From: Croceicoccus gelatinilyticus
Lineage (GTDB): Bacteria; Pseudomonadota; Alphaproteobacteria; Sphingomonadales; Sphingomonadaceae
DNA length: 64,000 bases
Direction of reading: 5' to 3'
Assembly: GCF_018398395.1 (NCBI RefSeq)
Contig: NZ_JAHCBF010000005.1
Location: forward strand, 248,001-312,000
Of this stretch, positions 55,665-63,626 are shown in pieces; position 1 is the stretch's first letter, and the number at the start of each line of letters is the position of its first letter. The notes beneath the pieces are model-generated. The model did not search any database. It saw only the letters and a list, made by a program, of their open reading frames with translations, and was not told the origin of the DNA. The translations under genes were made by a program, and so were the position numbers.

Positions 55665-56282
55665 TCAGGTTCGGGGGTTCAGCCCCTGCATCAAAAATTC
55701 GACGAGCTGGCCCGCGATCTCTTCTTTCGAAAGCGCACCTTCCGGATCGTGCCAGCGCGCGGGCCAGTTCAGGGCCCCCGCCAGCGCGAAGACGGCAAGC
55801 TTCTCGTTCTCGCAAGCAACAGAGCCGTCCTTTACAGCTTCATGCAGGAACTCTCCCATCGCCGCGTCGATATCGCGTTTCAGCGTGCGATATTCGGGCA
55901 TGCTTTCGGCCTTGAGCTGCTCAACCCCCGTGCGGATTACGCAGCGACCGAAATCCTCCATCGTGATCACGGCATAGCGGCATAGAAAATAGGCGAGCCT
56001 GTCACGCCCGCTACCGTCGCGAACGCGCGCTTGGTCCGCCGCGTCCAGCAACTGCCCCAGCCCTTTCTTCAGGCATTCGAGCAGCACCCGGTCCTTGGTT
56101 GGATAGTAATGATAGATCGTACGCTTCGACACGCCGAGCTGCGCCGCAACGTCATCGAGCGAGGTATTGGCAAAGCCGCGTTCGTTGAACATCCGCGCCG
56201 CCGCCGAAAGCACGGCCTCGCGCTTGGCGGCGCGTTCGGCCTCTTTCTGCTCGGCCGTTCTGAAGGGCGATGCGTCGGTCAT
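55665..56282 (-). CDS. TetR-family regulator of the thiolase/SDR genes
   Basis: A 205-residue regulator. HTH: FANTSLDDVAAQLGVSKRTIYHYYPTKD at about residues 37-64. The C-terminal part (GVEQLKAESMPEYRTLKRDIDAAMGEFL) is the TetR_C form seen in fatty-acid regulators. ATG 56282 follows GAGGGA. It is upstream of the thiolase (49 bases) and divergent from the SDR, so it likely controls both. Confidence 0.87.
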   Translation of the reverse strand: MTDASPFRTAEQKEAERAAKREAVLSAAARMFNERGFANTSLDDVAAQLGVSKRTIYHYYPTKDRVLLECLKKGLGQLLDAADQARVRDGSGRDRLAYFLCRYAVITMEDFGRCVIRTGVEQLKAESMPEYRTLKRDIDAAMGEFLHEAVKDGSVACENEKLAVFALAGALNWPARWHDPEGALSKEEIAGQLVEFLMQGLNPRT

Positions 56283-56386
56283 ATGCTGTCCCTCGATTGA
56301 CAGAACACGGCGCAGATAGCAATACACTCACGAGTTTTCATCGGCCCCGCAAGCGCGGTTGGCCGCAAGGAAAGAAGGATAGCGAG

Positions 56387-57148
56387 ATGGAACTGAAGGA
56401 CACGGCCGCAATCATCACCGGCGGCGCATCGGGCCTTGGCAAGGCGACCGCGACAATGCTGGCAGGCGCTGGCGCAAAGGTCGCGATCTTGGACATGAAT
56501 GAAGAAGCGGGCGAAGCCGTGGCCAAGGAACTGGGCGGCATTTTCCAGAAGGTCGACGTGTCGAGCGAGGAAAGCGTGAAGGCCGCTCTCGACGCAGCCG
56601 AAGCTGCGCACGGTACGGCCCGCGTCCTTATCAACTGTGCCGGCATCGCGCCCGCCATCAAGACCGTGAGCCGCGATAACGAGCCGCACCCGCTTGGCGC
56701 ATACCGCAAGGCGATCGAGGTGAACCTCATCGGCACGTTCAACATGATCGCGCAGTTCGCCGCGCGCCTCGTCCTGCTGGATCCGATTGGTGAGGAACGC
56801 GGTGTGATCGTCAACACCGCCTCGGTCGCGGCCTATGACGGACAGATCGGCCAGGCGGCCTATGCCTCGTCCAAGGGCGGCGTTGTCGGCATGACGCTCC
56901 CCGTCGCGCGCGACCTGTCGCAGCACCAGATCCGCGTCATGACGATCGCCCCGGGCATCTTCTGGACCCCCATGCTGGCCGGCCTGCCCGAAGCGGCGCA
57001 GGAAAGTCTTGGCAAGCAGGTCCCGCACCCCAGCCGCCTTGGCCGCCCAGAGGAATACGCCATGCTGGTCGAATCGATCATGGCCAACCCGATGCTGAAC
57101 GGCGAGGTCATCCGCCTCGACGGTGCGATCCGCATGGCCCCGAAGTAA
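56387..57148 (+). CDS. SDR family 3-hydroxyacyl-CoA dehydrogenase-like enzyme
   Basis: A 253-residue short-chain dehydrogenase similar to type II 3-hydroxyacyl-CoA dehydrogenases. Nucleotide motif IITGGASGLGKATA, Asp for NAD(H) preference in AILDMNEEAG, catalytic Ser in VNTASVAAYDGQIGQ and Tyr-Lys in AAYASSKGGVVGMTLP. It is divergent from the TetR gene across 104 bases. Likely partner of the adjacent thiolase. Confidence 0.92.
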   Translation: MELKDTAAIITGGASGLGKATATMLAGAGAKVAILDMNEEAGEAVAKELGGIFQKVDVSSEESVKAALDAAEAAHGTARVLINCAGIAPAIKTVSRDNEPHPLGAYRKAIEVNLIGTFNMIAQFAARLVLLDPIGEERGVIVNTASVAAYDGQIGQAAYASSKGGVVGMTLPVARDLSQHQIRVMTIAPGIFWTPMLAGLPEAAQESLGKQVPHPSRLGRPEEYAMLVESIMANPMLNGEVIRLDGAIRMAPK

Positions 57149-57231
57149 GCCGTCACCCTATTGGGCGCGCAGTTGTTCCGGGTCTGGACAGCATCCGGAT
57201 TGGTGGAAAAACGATTTGTTAAAGGCTGATG

Positions 57232-57248
57232 GTTACCTGCAGGGTAAC
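57232..57248 (+). promoter_or_regulatory. 17-bp 6-5-6 inverted repeat over the first pilin ribosome site
   Basis: GTTACC-TGCAG-GGTAAC, four bases before the start codon, overlapping the AGGGTAA Shine-Dalgarno. It may be an operator or an RNA stem that hides the ribosome site. Similar repeats precede the second pilin gene. Confidence 0.45.
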
Positions 57249-57251
57249 GTT

Positions 57252-57758
57252 ATGGATCAGCTGCGCGCCATATTATGCATTTTGGGCAGTGGCCTCGCCT
57301 TTGCGGGGCTGCCCGGTATTGCACGCGCGCAAAGCGAATCGACGACGATGTCCATCGGGGCCGAAGTGGCAGAGGCCTGCTCGATCGAGGCGACGACGAT
57401 GGCCTTCCCCATCACCACGCCCGGCGGCGGCGGCAATGCGACGGCTACGGCCGACATCACGCTCAACTGTTCGCCGGGCGTCGACTACGACATCGCGATG
57501 GACAATGGGCAGCACCCCCAGGGCCAGACGCGCAATATGTTCGACCCCGTTCTAGGCACTTACCTGCCTTACGAGGTCTATACGAATGCCAAGATGACTG
57601 CCCAGTGGGGCGATCGCAGCGGCATCAATACCGTCAGCGGCCGTTCGCGCCGTGGCGGGGCGACGGTCATCACCGCATACGGCAAGATCAAGTCGACAAC
57701 GCAGACCGCGCGCAGTGGCAAGTACTCCGACTACGTCGTCGTCACCGTCAATTTCTGA
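57252..57758 (+). CDS. Spore coat U-domain pilin subunit (archaic chaperone-usher)
   Basis: A 168-residue secreted pilin. Signal peptide ends near ARA-Q; the mature part is an SCPU/Csu-type immunoglobulin-like subunit with paired Cys (EACSIEATTM and LNCSPGVDYDIAMDNG), YGKIK and the terminal strand YVVVTVNF expected for chaperone recognition. ATG 57252 follows AGGGTAA. It is the first gene of the pilus cluster. Confidence 0.87.
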   Translation: MDQLRAILCILGSGLAFAGLPGIARAQSESTTMSIGAEVAEACSIEATTMAFPITTPGGGGNATATADITLNCSPGVDYDIAMDNGQHPQGQTRNMFDPVLGTYLPYEVYTNAKMTAQWGDRSGINTVSGRSRRGGATVITAYGKIKSTTQTARSGKYSDYVVVTVNF

Positions 57759-57844
57759 TCAGATTCGGGCCGCAACGACCGACGCCCCGGCGCCGGAGGG
57801 GTTACTGCGCGCTTAACCGCTATCCCCTTGGAAAATGCGTAGAA

Positions 57845-57871
57845 TTACCAAAAGGTAAATGCGTAATTTAC
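57845..57871 (+). promoter_or_regulatory. Overlapping inverted repeats ahead of the second pilin gene
   Basis: TTACC-AAAA-GGTAA (57845-57858) overlaps GTAAAT-GCGTA-ATTTAC (57855-57871); the latter has the same 6-5-6 geometry as 57232-57248. A third, one-mismatch site TTACCC-N5-GGGTCA is at 57904-57920. Confidence 0.45.
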
Positions 57872-57941
57872 GAACAATACAGGTTTTCCCCCTAGATGGC
57901 TGTTTACCCTTTTCGGGTCAGCATAACAGGGAGACCACCCC

Positions 57942-58433
57942 ATGAAGACCATTTTGAAGATCGGCGGCGTTGCTGCGGCGCTGATCGCGGCTCCGGCCTA
58001 CGCCGCGACCGACGACACGACGATGCCGGTTACGGCAGAAGTGCTCGACGCATGTGAAGTCAGCGCAACCCCGATGGCATTCGGCACGATCCCCGTGCTC
58101 GGTTCGCAGGACATCGACGCGCAGGCGACCGTTTCGCTGCTCTGCACCGTCGGCGCCAACTACGACGTTTCCATGGACGTCGGCCTTAACGCTTCGGGCG
58201 GCGCCCAGCGTTACCTCGGCAACTCGGCTGGTGCAGCGGACGTGATCCCCTACGAGATCTACACCGATGCGGCTCGCAGCTCGATCTGGGGCAACACGGC
58301 CGGCAACACCGTAGGCGGCGTCGCCACCACCGGTCTCGTCGACATCACGGCCTATGGCCGCATCCCCGTTTCGGCCACTCCGGTCGTTGCAGGCTCCTAC
58401 GAAGATACCGTGACCGTCACGGTCACCTTCTGA
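57942..58433 (+). CDS. Spore coat U-domain pilin subunit
   Basis: A 163-residue secreted pilin, paralogous to the previous gene. Signal MKTILKIGGVAAALIAAPAYA; Cys pair in LDACEVSATPMAFGTIP and SLLCTVGANYDVSMDVG; terminal strand TVTVTVTF. The two pilins share the pattern ALD/EACSIE... and PYEIYTDA/PYEVYTNA. It follows its paralogue by 183 bases with its own regulatory repeats, and is probably the more abundant subunit because of the longer leader. Confidence 0.88.
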   Translation: MKTILKIGGVAAALIAAPAYAATDDTTMPVTAEVLDACEVSATPMAFGTIPVLGSQDIDAQATVSLLCTVGANYDVSMDVGLNASGGAQRYLGNSAGAADVIPYEIYTDAARSSIWGNTAGNTVGGVATTGLVDITAYGRIPVSATPVVAGSYEDTVTVTVTF

Positions 58434-58448
58434 TCGGAGCAATCTGAC

Positions 58449-59192
58449 ATGCGTAACGGTGCCATCGCCCTGCTCGCCCTCCTGGCCGCTACCAGCCCCT
58501 TGGCAGCGGAAACGTCCGACGCGCCTGCATCCCCAGCGGGCGCGGCTTCGGACAGGGGTGCGAACATCTCGGTGGCACCGCTGCGTCTTGAACTCGACGG
58601 CGCTCAGACCGCCGAAACCCTGCGCCTGCGCAACCCGGCCACGCGCAAGATCGGCGTACAGGTCCGCATTTTCGCGTGGGACCAGGTGGACGGCAAGGAC
58701 GTCTACTCACCCACGACCGACGTTACCGTCTCGCCCTCGATCATCCAGATCAAGCCGGGCGACACTCAGGTTTTCCGCGTGGTCCGTACCACGCAGGCGG
58801 GAGAGGCGGAGAAGCGTTATCGCGTCGCGATCGACCAGCTTCCCGATCCCTCACTGAACCGGCACGGCGAATTTACGCCGCGCCTTCGCTTTACCCTTCC
58901 GCTTTTCGTCGATCGCCAGACCGCACAGCCTGCACAGCTGGCGTGGCAGGTCGCGGGCGACAAGCTCATGCTCGACAACGCGGGCGGCCAGACGGTGCGC
59001 ATTGCCGCCGTGGCCATGAACGACGGCACGGGCGAGGCGCTTCCGCTCGACCGCAGCGGGCTGCGCTATGTCATGGGCAGCACGAGCGCGGAATGGACCA
59101 TCGGGACCGGATGCCCGTCCGGCCCGATCGAGATCGCGGCTCTCGTCGACGGGGAAGAAACCCGTGTCCAGGCGCAACCGAACTGCGGCTGA
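58449..59192 (+). CDS. Periplasmic pilus chaperone (PapD/CsuC-like)
   Basis: A 247-residue chaperone with signal peptide and two immunoglobulin-like domains. NISVAPLRLELDGAQTAETLRLRNPATRKIGVQVRIFAWDQ and PSIIQIKPGDTQVFRVVRT are the subunit-capping strands; RFTLPLFVDRQT starts the second domain. It caps the SCPU pilins and delivers them to the usher. It begins 15 bases after the pilin gene and overlaps the usher by 29 bases. Confidence 0.92.
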   Translation: MRNGAIALLALLAATSPLAAETSDAPASPAGAASDRGANISVAPLRLELDGAQTAETLRLRNPATRKIGVQVRIFAWDQVDGKDVYSPTTDVTVSPSIIQIKPGDTQVFRVVRTTQAGEAEKRYRVAIDQLPDPSLNRHGEFTPRLRFTLPLFVDRQTAQPAQLAWQVAGDKLMLDNAGGQTVRIAAVAMNDGTGEALPLDRSGLRYVMGSTSAEWTIGTGCPSGPIEIAALVDGEETRVQAQPNCG

Positions 59193-61578
59193 TCTCCTCG
59201 CTGCGACGTTTCTGCTGATCGCGGCGCTGGCCGGGTCGATCGCACCGGCAGCGGCGCAATCGGCCGACCCTTTCGCGCTGCCCGGCGATGTCACCATTGC
59301 CGATGCCGTGGACCTGTCCGGCCCCGGCCTTTCCACGATCCGCATCGACGGCAAGAATCAGGAAAAGCTCGTCCGGCTCGCGTGGATCGACGGTACGCTT
59401 CACATCGACGCAGACGACGCCCGCATGGTCGGCCTGCCCGTTCCCGAAGACGCGAGCGACATGGAAACGAGCGGCTACGTCCCGCTCGACAGTTTCGTTC
59501 TGGCGACATGGGATTTCAGCCAGCTCGACCAGACGCTGATCGTGAAGAAGTTCCGCAAAAGCGACGGGGTCAACTACAAGGACATGGGCCGTCCTATGCG
59601 CGATCCGGCCGAGTTCCGCCCGATGGCTGCGTTCCTCATGGACTACGACCTCACCGCCTCGGCAGGGGCGAGCGGAAGCTACGCCGCAGGGGCCTTCGAT
59701 GCGCGCCTTGCCCGCGGGGACGAGCGGCTGGGCACCAATTTCCGCGTGCTTTCCGATCCGGCTACCGGATACAACACGGTCACCCGCCTCAACACCGCGC
59801 TGCAGATGGCAGACCGCGCGCAGGGCGTGACGGTCACGGTCGGCGATCACATCTCGGTCGGTAGCAACAGCCAGCGCCCGCTGCGCTTTGGAGGCATCCA
59901 GATCGCCAGTGACTTTGCCTTGCGCCCCGGCATCGTGTCCTATCCCCTTCCAGCCTTCGACGGGCAGGTCGCGGTGCCGACGGGCATCGATCTCATCATC
60001 AACGACAAGCGGTTTTCGGCAGGCGAACTGGAAGCGGGCGAATTTGCGGTCCGCAACGTGCCGGTCAGCCCCGGGCGCGGCGAAGTCTCGGTCGTCCTGC
60101 GCGACGAACTGGGCCGCGAGGTCGTGCAGACCACCAAGCTCTACGTCTCGCGCGAGTTGCTGCGCAAAGGGCTTTGGGAAGGCGGCGTGAACATCGGGAC
60201 GATCCGTCGCAATTTCGGCAAGCGCAATGCCGACTACCGCGATCTTGCCGCCACGTTTCTTGCCCGCCGCGGGCTTTCCGACACGCTCTCGCTGGGCGCA
60301 TCGGGCGAAGTGGGTGCAGGGATCGCGAATATCGGCGCACATGGCGAAGTGGCGCTGGGCGGCGTCGCGCTGGCAACGGCGGAAGTACGAGGCAGCACGG
60401 GCGGCGGGTCGTCTGGCGCGCTTGTCCGCATGGGCGTCGAATCCTTCGGGCGCGGCCTTTCAGGCCGGATCGAGGGCGTGTTTCCCACCAAGGGCTACCG
60501 CGATCTGGCAGCCGCATCGGGCGATGCCCTGCCCGTTTCGCAGATCAACGCGATGGTTAATTTCGACCTAAGACAATACGACGCCCGCTTCCTCGTCAGC
60601 GCCAGCCGGATCACGCGGCAGAAGGACCCGCGCTATCCCACGCTGACCGGCAGCACCACGATCCTGCGCGCCAATGCCCGCAAGTCGCTGGCCGACCGGC
60701 TCGACGTCGGGCTCGACCTTGCATGGCGCAAGAGCGACAATTCGCGGATCAGCGCGATGATCGGCATCATGTACCGCTTTGGCGAGCGTACGCAGGCCAT
60801 GGGCAATGTCTCGCGCAACGGATCGCGCACGTCGATGCAGGCCAGCATCCAGCGCCCCGACGTGCAGCCGGGCGACTACGGCTATGCGGTAGAGGCCACC
60901 CACGCGATCACCGACCGGTTGAGCGGGCGCGGCAGCTATCGCACGCCCAACACCCGCGCCGAGATGCAGGCCGAATACGTCTCGGGCCGCTTTGCCGCGC
61001 GCACCGGCGTTCGCGGCACCCTGATCGCGACGGGCGGCACCGTCTTTGCCCGCAACCAGACCGGCGGGGCCTATGCCTTTGTCCAGACGGGCAATGTCGG
61101 CGGCGTCACCGTGATGCGCGAGAACCGCCTTGCCGGTGTCTCCGACGAAAAGGGCCGCGTGCTGGTCGAACAGGTCACGCCGCTGGTGCCGACCCAGTTC
61201 GATATCGACCCCGACGAACTGCCCGCCGATGTCGTCAGCGGATCAACCTACCGCCGCGTCGCGGTGGCGCGCGGTTCGGTGGGCCGGGTGGAAATGGACA
61301 TAAGCGCGTTCCGCTCACTTCCCGTCCGCGTGATCGACAGCAACGGCAAGCCGCTGCCGCTGGGTATGATGCTCCAGTCGAATAAGGGCGAAAGCTACAT
61401 GGTCGGTTATGACGGGCTGATCGACTACAACGCACTGTCGCCGGCGAAGACCCTGCGCGGCGAGATGCGACAGGGGCAGGCCTGCACGATCACCATGCCG
61501 GACGGGGTCGCCGCGATCGAAGGCATGGCCGAAATCCGCGCAGAATGCAGCCAGACGGTCATCGCCCTAGTGAACTGA
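59164..61578 (+). CDS. Outer-membrane usher of archaic chaperone-usher pilus
   Basis: An 804-residue usher. GTG 59164, with GGGGAAGAAA before it, gives a proper signal peptide (MSRRNRTAADLLAATFLLIAALAG). An N-terminal domain (DLSGPGLSTIRIDGKNQEKLV) precedes the 24-strand barrel with the plug near the middle; two C-terminal domains (LPVRVIDSNGKPLPLGMML) close it. This is the SCPU/Csu usher type. It exports and assembles the two pilins. Confidence 0.92.
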   Translation: MSRRNRTAADLLAATFLLIAALAGSIAPAAAQSADPFALPGDVTIADAVDLSGPGLSTIRIDGKNQEKLVRLAWIDGTLHIDADDARMVGLPVPEDASDMETSGYVPLDSFVLATWDFSQLDQTLIVKKFRKSDGVNYKDMGRPMRDPAEFRPMAAFLMDYDLTASAGASGSYAAGAFDARLARGDERLGTNFRVLSDPATGYNTVTRLNTALQMADRAQGVTVTVGDHISVGSNSQRPLRFGGIQIASDFALRPGIVSYPLPAFDGQVAVPTGIDLIINDKRFSAGELEAGEFAVRNVPVSPGRGEVSVVLRDELGREVVQTTKLYVSRELLRKGLWEGGVNIGTIRRNFGKRNADYRDLAATFLARRGLSDTLSLGASGEVGAGIANIGAHGEVALGGVALATAEVRGSTGGGSSGALVRMGVESFGRGLSGRIEGVFPTKGYRDLAAASGDALPVSQINAMVNFDLRQYDARFLVSASRITRQKDPRYPTLTGSTTILRANARKSLADRLDVGLDLAWRKSDNSRISAMIGIMYRFGERTQAMGNVSRNGSRTSMQASIQRPDVQPGDYGYAVEATHAITDRLSGRGSYRTPNTRAEMQAEYVSGRFAARTGVRGTLIATGGTVFARNQTGGAYAFVQTGNVGGVTVMRENRLAGVSDEKGRVLVEQVTPLVPTQFDIDPDELPADVVSGSTYRRVAVARGSVGRVEMDISAFRSLPVRVIDSNGKPLPLGMMLQSNKGESYMVGYDGLIDYNALSPAKTLRGEMRQGQACTITMPDGVAAIEGMAEIRAECSQTVIALVN

Positions 61579-61589
61579 TCGGGATCGTA

Positions 61590-61616
61590 CTTGCCCCTCC
61601 CATACGGGAGTGCAAG
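61590..61616 (+). promoter_or_regulatory. Hairpin between usher and LuxR genes
   Basis: CTTGC-cc-CTCCC-atac-GGGAG-t-GCAAG, two 5-bp stems with one internal loop, ending nine bases before the luxR ATG. Could be a partial terminator or a translational control stem hiding the GGGAG. Confidence 0.4.
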
Positions 61617-61624
61617 ACAGAAGC

Positions 61625-62725
61625 ATGCGCGTCCCCAATCTCGGTGAAACGGAACTGCTGGTCCCCCTGCACGAGGGATTTCTGGAGCAGCCCGTCTGGC
61701 GCACCTTCCTTGATCGCCTTCGCGCGACGACGGGCACACGGTTTGCGGCACTGGTCCTGCGGTCACGCGACAGCGAGGAGGCAATGCCGCTGTCATCCTC
61801 TTCGGGCGACATTCCCGCCAACCTGATCGACCTGTTCGCAGCACGCTACCGCAACGACCAGCTGCTCAGCCGCCTGATGCGCGAAGGCCGGGTCTATGCG
61901 CTGGAAGAACTGCTCGAAATGGGGGGAGAGGACGATCTTCGTTATTTCGAAGAATTCCTCTCGCCGCTCGGCATCTCGCACCTGCGCGCAATGCGCCTGC
62001 AGGACGAAAGCGGCATCGACGCGTGGCTGATAATCTCAGCATCGGAGCCGATCGGTGCCGACGTCAGCAATCTGCTCGTCGCGCTGACCCCGCACTTGCG
62101 CGCGGCCTTGCGGGTCCTTGCCACGCTGGAGCGGGAGCGGGCGCGGTCCATGATCAGCGCACAGGCTTTTCGTCGCATGAATTTCGGCTGGATCTCGGTC
62201 GATGCAAAAGGCCGGATCGTCGACATGGACGATCAGGCCGAAACGATGCTGCGCCAGTCATCGGTCCTGCGGCGCGGCCCTTATGACAGGCTCACGCCCC
62301 AATCGCCGGCGATAGACCGGCAACTGACCGCACTGCTGCGCGAGTTTTCCGCCGACCGGCGCGCTCGTCCGCGCGCCATCAATCTAAGCGCCGACCCGTG
62401 GATCGACATGCTGGTCTCTCCGGTGCGGATCAGCGGCCTGTCCAGCGACAACACCACTGTCGCAGTGATCTATTTCCGTAGCGACCGGACCTCCAGTTCC
62501 GACCGGCAGGAACAGCTTTGCGACTTGTTCGACCTGACGCCTACCGAAGCGCGGCTGGCATGGTCGATGGCACAGGGCATGACCATTGCAGAGGCGGCCG
62601 AGGCCCACGGCCTGACGATCGAAACGGCGCGCAACTACTCAAAAAAGATCTACGCCAAGACCGGCGCACGCGGCCAGGTCGACCTTGTCCGCCACATCCT
62701 GACCGGCGTTCTGGCGCTTGCCTGA
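61625..62725 (+). CDS. LuxR-family transcriptional regulator of the pilus cluster
   Basis: A 366-residue regulator. An N-terminal alpha/beta sensory region (residues 20-180), a PAS-like middle part (FGWISVDAKGRIVDMDDQAETMLRQ) and a C-terminal HTH (LTPTEARLAWSMAQGMTIAEAAEAHGLTIETARNYSKKIYAKTGARGQVDLVRHI). ATG 61625 used; GTG 61610 is possible. It lies last in the pilus operon, so it probably regulates these genes; that is inferred from position. Confidence 0.85.
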   Translation: MRVPNLGETELLVPLHEGFLEQPVWRTFLDRLRATTGTRFAALVLRSRDSEEAMPLSSSSGDIPANLIDLFAARYRNDQLLSRLMREGRVYALEELLEMGGEDDLRYFEEFLSPLGISHLRAMRLQDESGIDAWLIISASEPIGADVSNLLVALTPHLRAALRVLATLERERARSMISAQAFRRMNFGWISVDAKGRIVDMDDQAETMLRQSSVLRRGPYDRLTPQSPAIDRQLTALLREFSADRRARPRAINLSADPWIDMLVSPVRISGLSSDNTTVAVIYFRSDRTSSSDRQEQLCDLFDLTPTEARLAWSMAQGMTIAEAAEAHGLTIETARNYSKKIYAKTGARGQVDLVRHILTGVLALA

Positions 62726-62814
62726 TGCGGACAATCGCCCCGGCGCTTTGACCTTGGCCGCGACATCGGCAAGGTGGGGCGAAATCCATTTTCCGCATTC
62801 GATCGAGGACAGAA

Positions 62815-63498
62815 ATGAGCGCACGGACCATCATCGTCACCGGAGCATTCGGCACTTTGGGAAGCGTGGTCGCCACGGCTTTCGCCGATGCCGGCGATAA
62901 AGTTGCCCGCGTCGATTACGCGCCAGCGCCCGACCAGCCGCTTGACGGCGGCATCGATCTTGGCGGCAAGGATCTGAGCGATGCGGATACGGCAAAGGCA
63001 GTCGTCGCCGAAGTCGCTGAAAAGCTAGGCTCCATCGATGTGCTGGTGAACATTGCAGGCGGCTTCGTCTGGGAAACGCTGGACGACGGGGATACTGCAA
63101 CGTGGCAGCGCATGTTCGCGCTCAACGCCATGACCTGTGCGAACATGTGCAAGGCCGCGCTTCCCGAACTGATGAAAGCATCGGGCGCGCATATCGTGAA
63201 TATCGGCGCGAAAGGCGCGCTGGCCGCCGATGCCGGCATGGGCAGCTATGGCGCATCGAAAAGCGCGGTTCACAAGCTGACCGAAAGCCTCGCCGCCGAG
63301 ATGTCGGGCAAGGACATCACCGTAAACGCGATCCTGCCCACGATCATCGACACAGAGGCGAACCGCAAGGACATGCCCGATGCCGACTTTTCCGAATGGG
63401 TAAAGCCGCAAGCCATCGCGGACGTCATCATGTTCCTTGCATCCGACAAGGCCCGCGCGATCAACGGCGCGCTTGTCCCCGTCAGCAGGGGCGCGTGA
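62815..63498 (+). CDS. SDR-family oxidoreductase
   Basis: A 227-residue short-chain dehydrogenase. IIVTGAFGTLGSVVATAFA is the nucleotide loop; VDYAP (Asp) suggests NAD(H); NIGAKGALAADAGMGSYGASKSAVHKL carries Tyr-Lys. The usual catalytic Ser position reads Gly-Ala-Lys (GAKGAL), so activity should be checked. Short for the family. Near a thiolase gene, possibly in acyl-CoA metabolism. Confidence 0.85.
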   Translation: MSARTIIVTGAFGTLGSVVATAFADAGDKVARVDYAPAPDQPLDGGIDLGGKDLSDADTAKAVVAEVAEKLGSIDVLVNIAGGFVWETLDDGDTATWQRMFALNAMTCANMCKAALPELMKASGAHIVNIGAKGALAADAGMGSYGASKSAVHKLTESLAAEMSGKDITVNAILPTIIDTEANRKDMPDADFSEWVKPQAIADVIMFLASDKARAINGALVPVSRGA

Positions 63499-63626
63499 CT
63501 GCGCTGATCGCGCTGCATCGGCGAAGCGATATGAAGGCGCGCCGATTGCCTTGAAGCGGTGCATTCCCGACTGTTCCGGCGAACCGGCCCAAGGGCCGAA
63601 CGGGACATGAACGGGAGTATCGCGAC

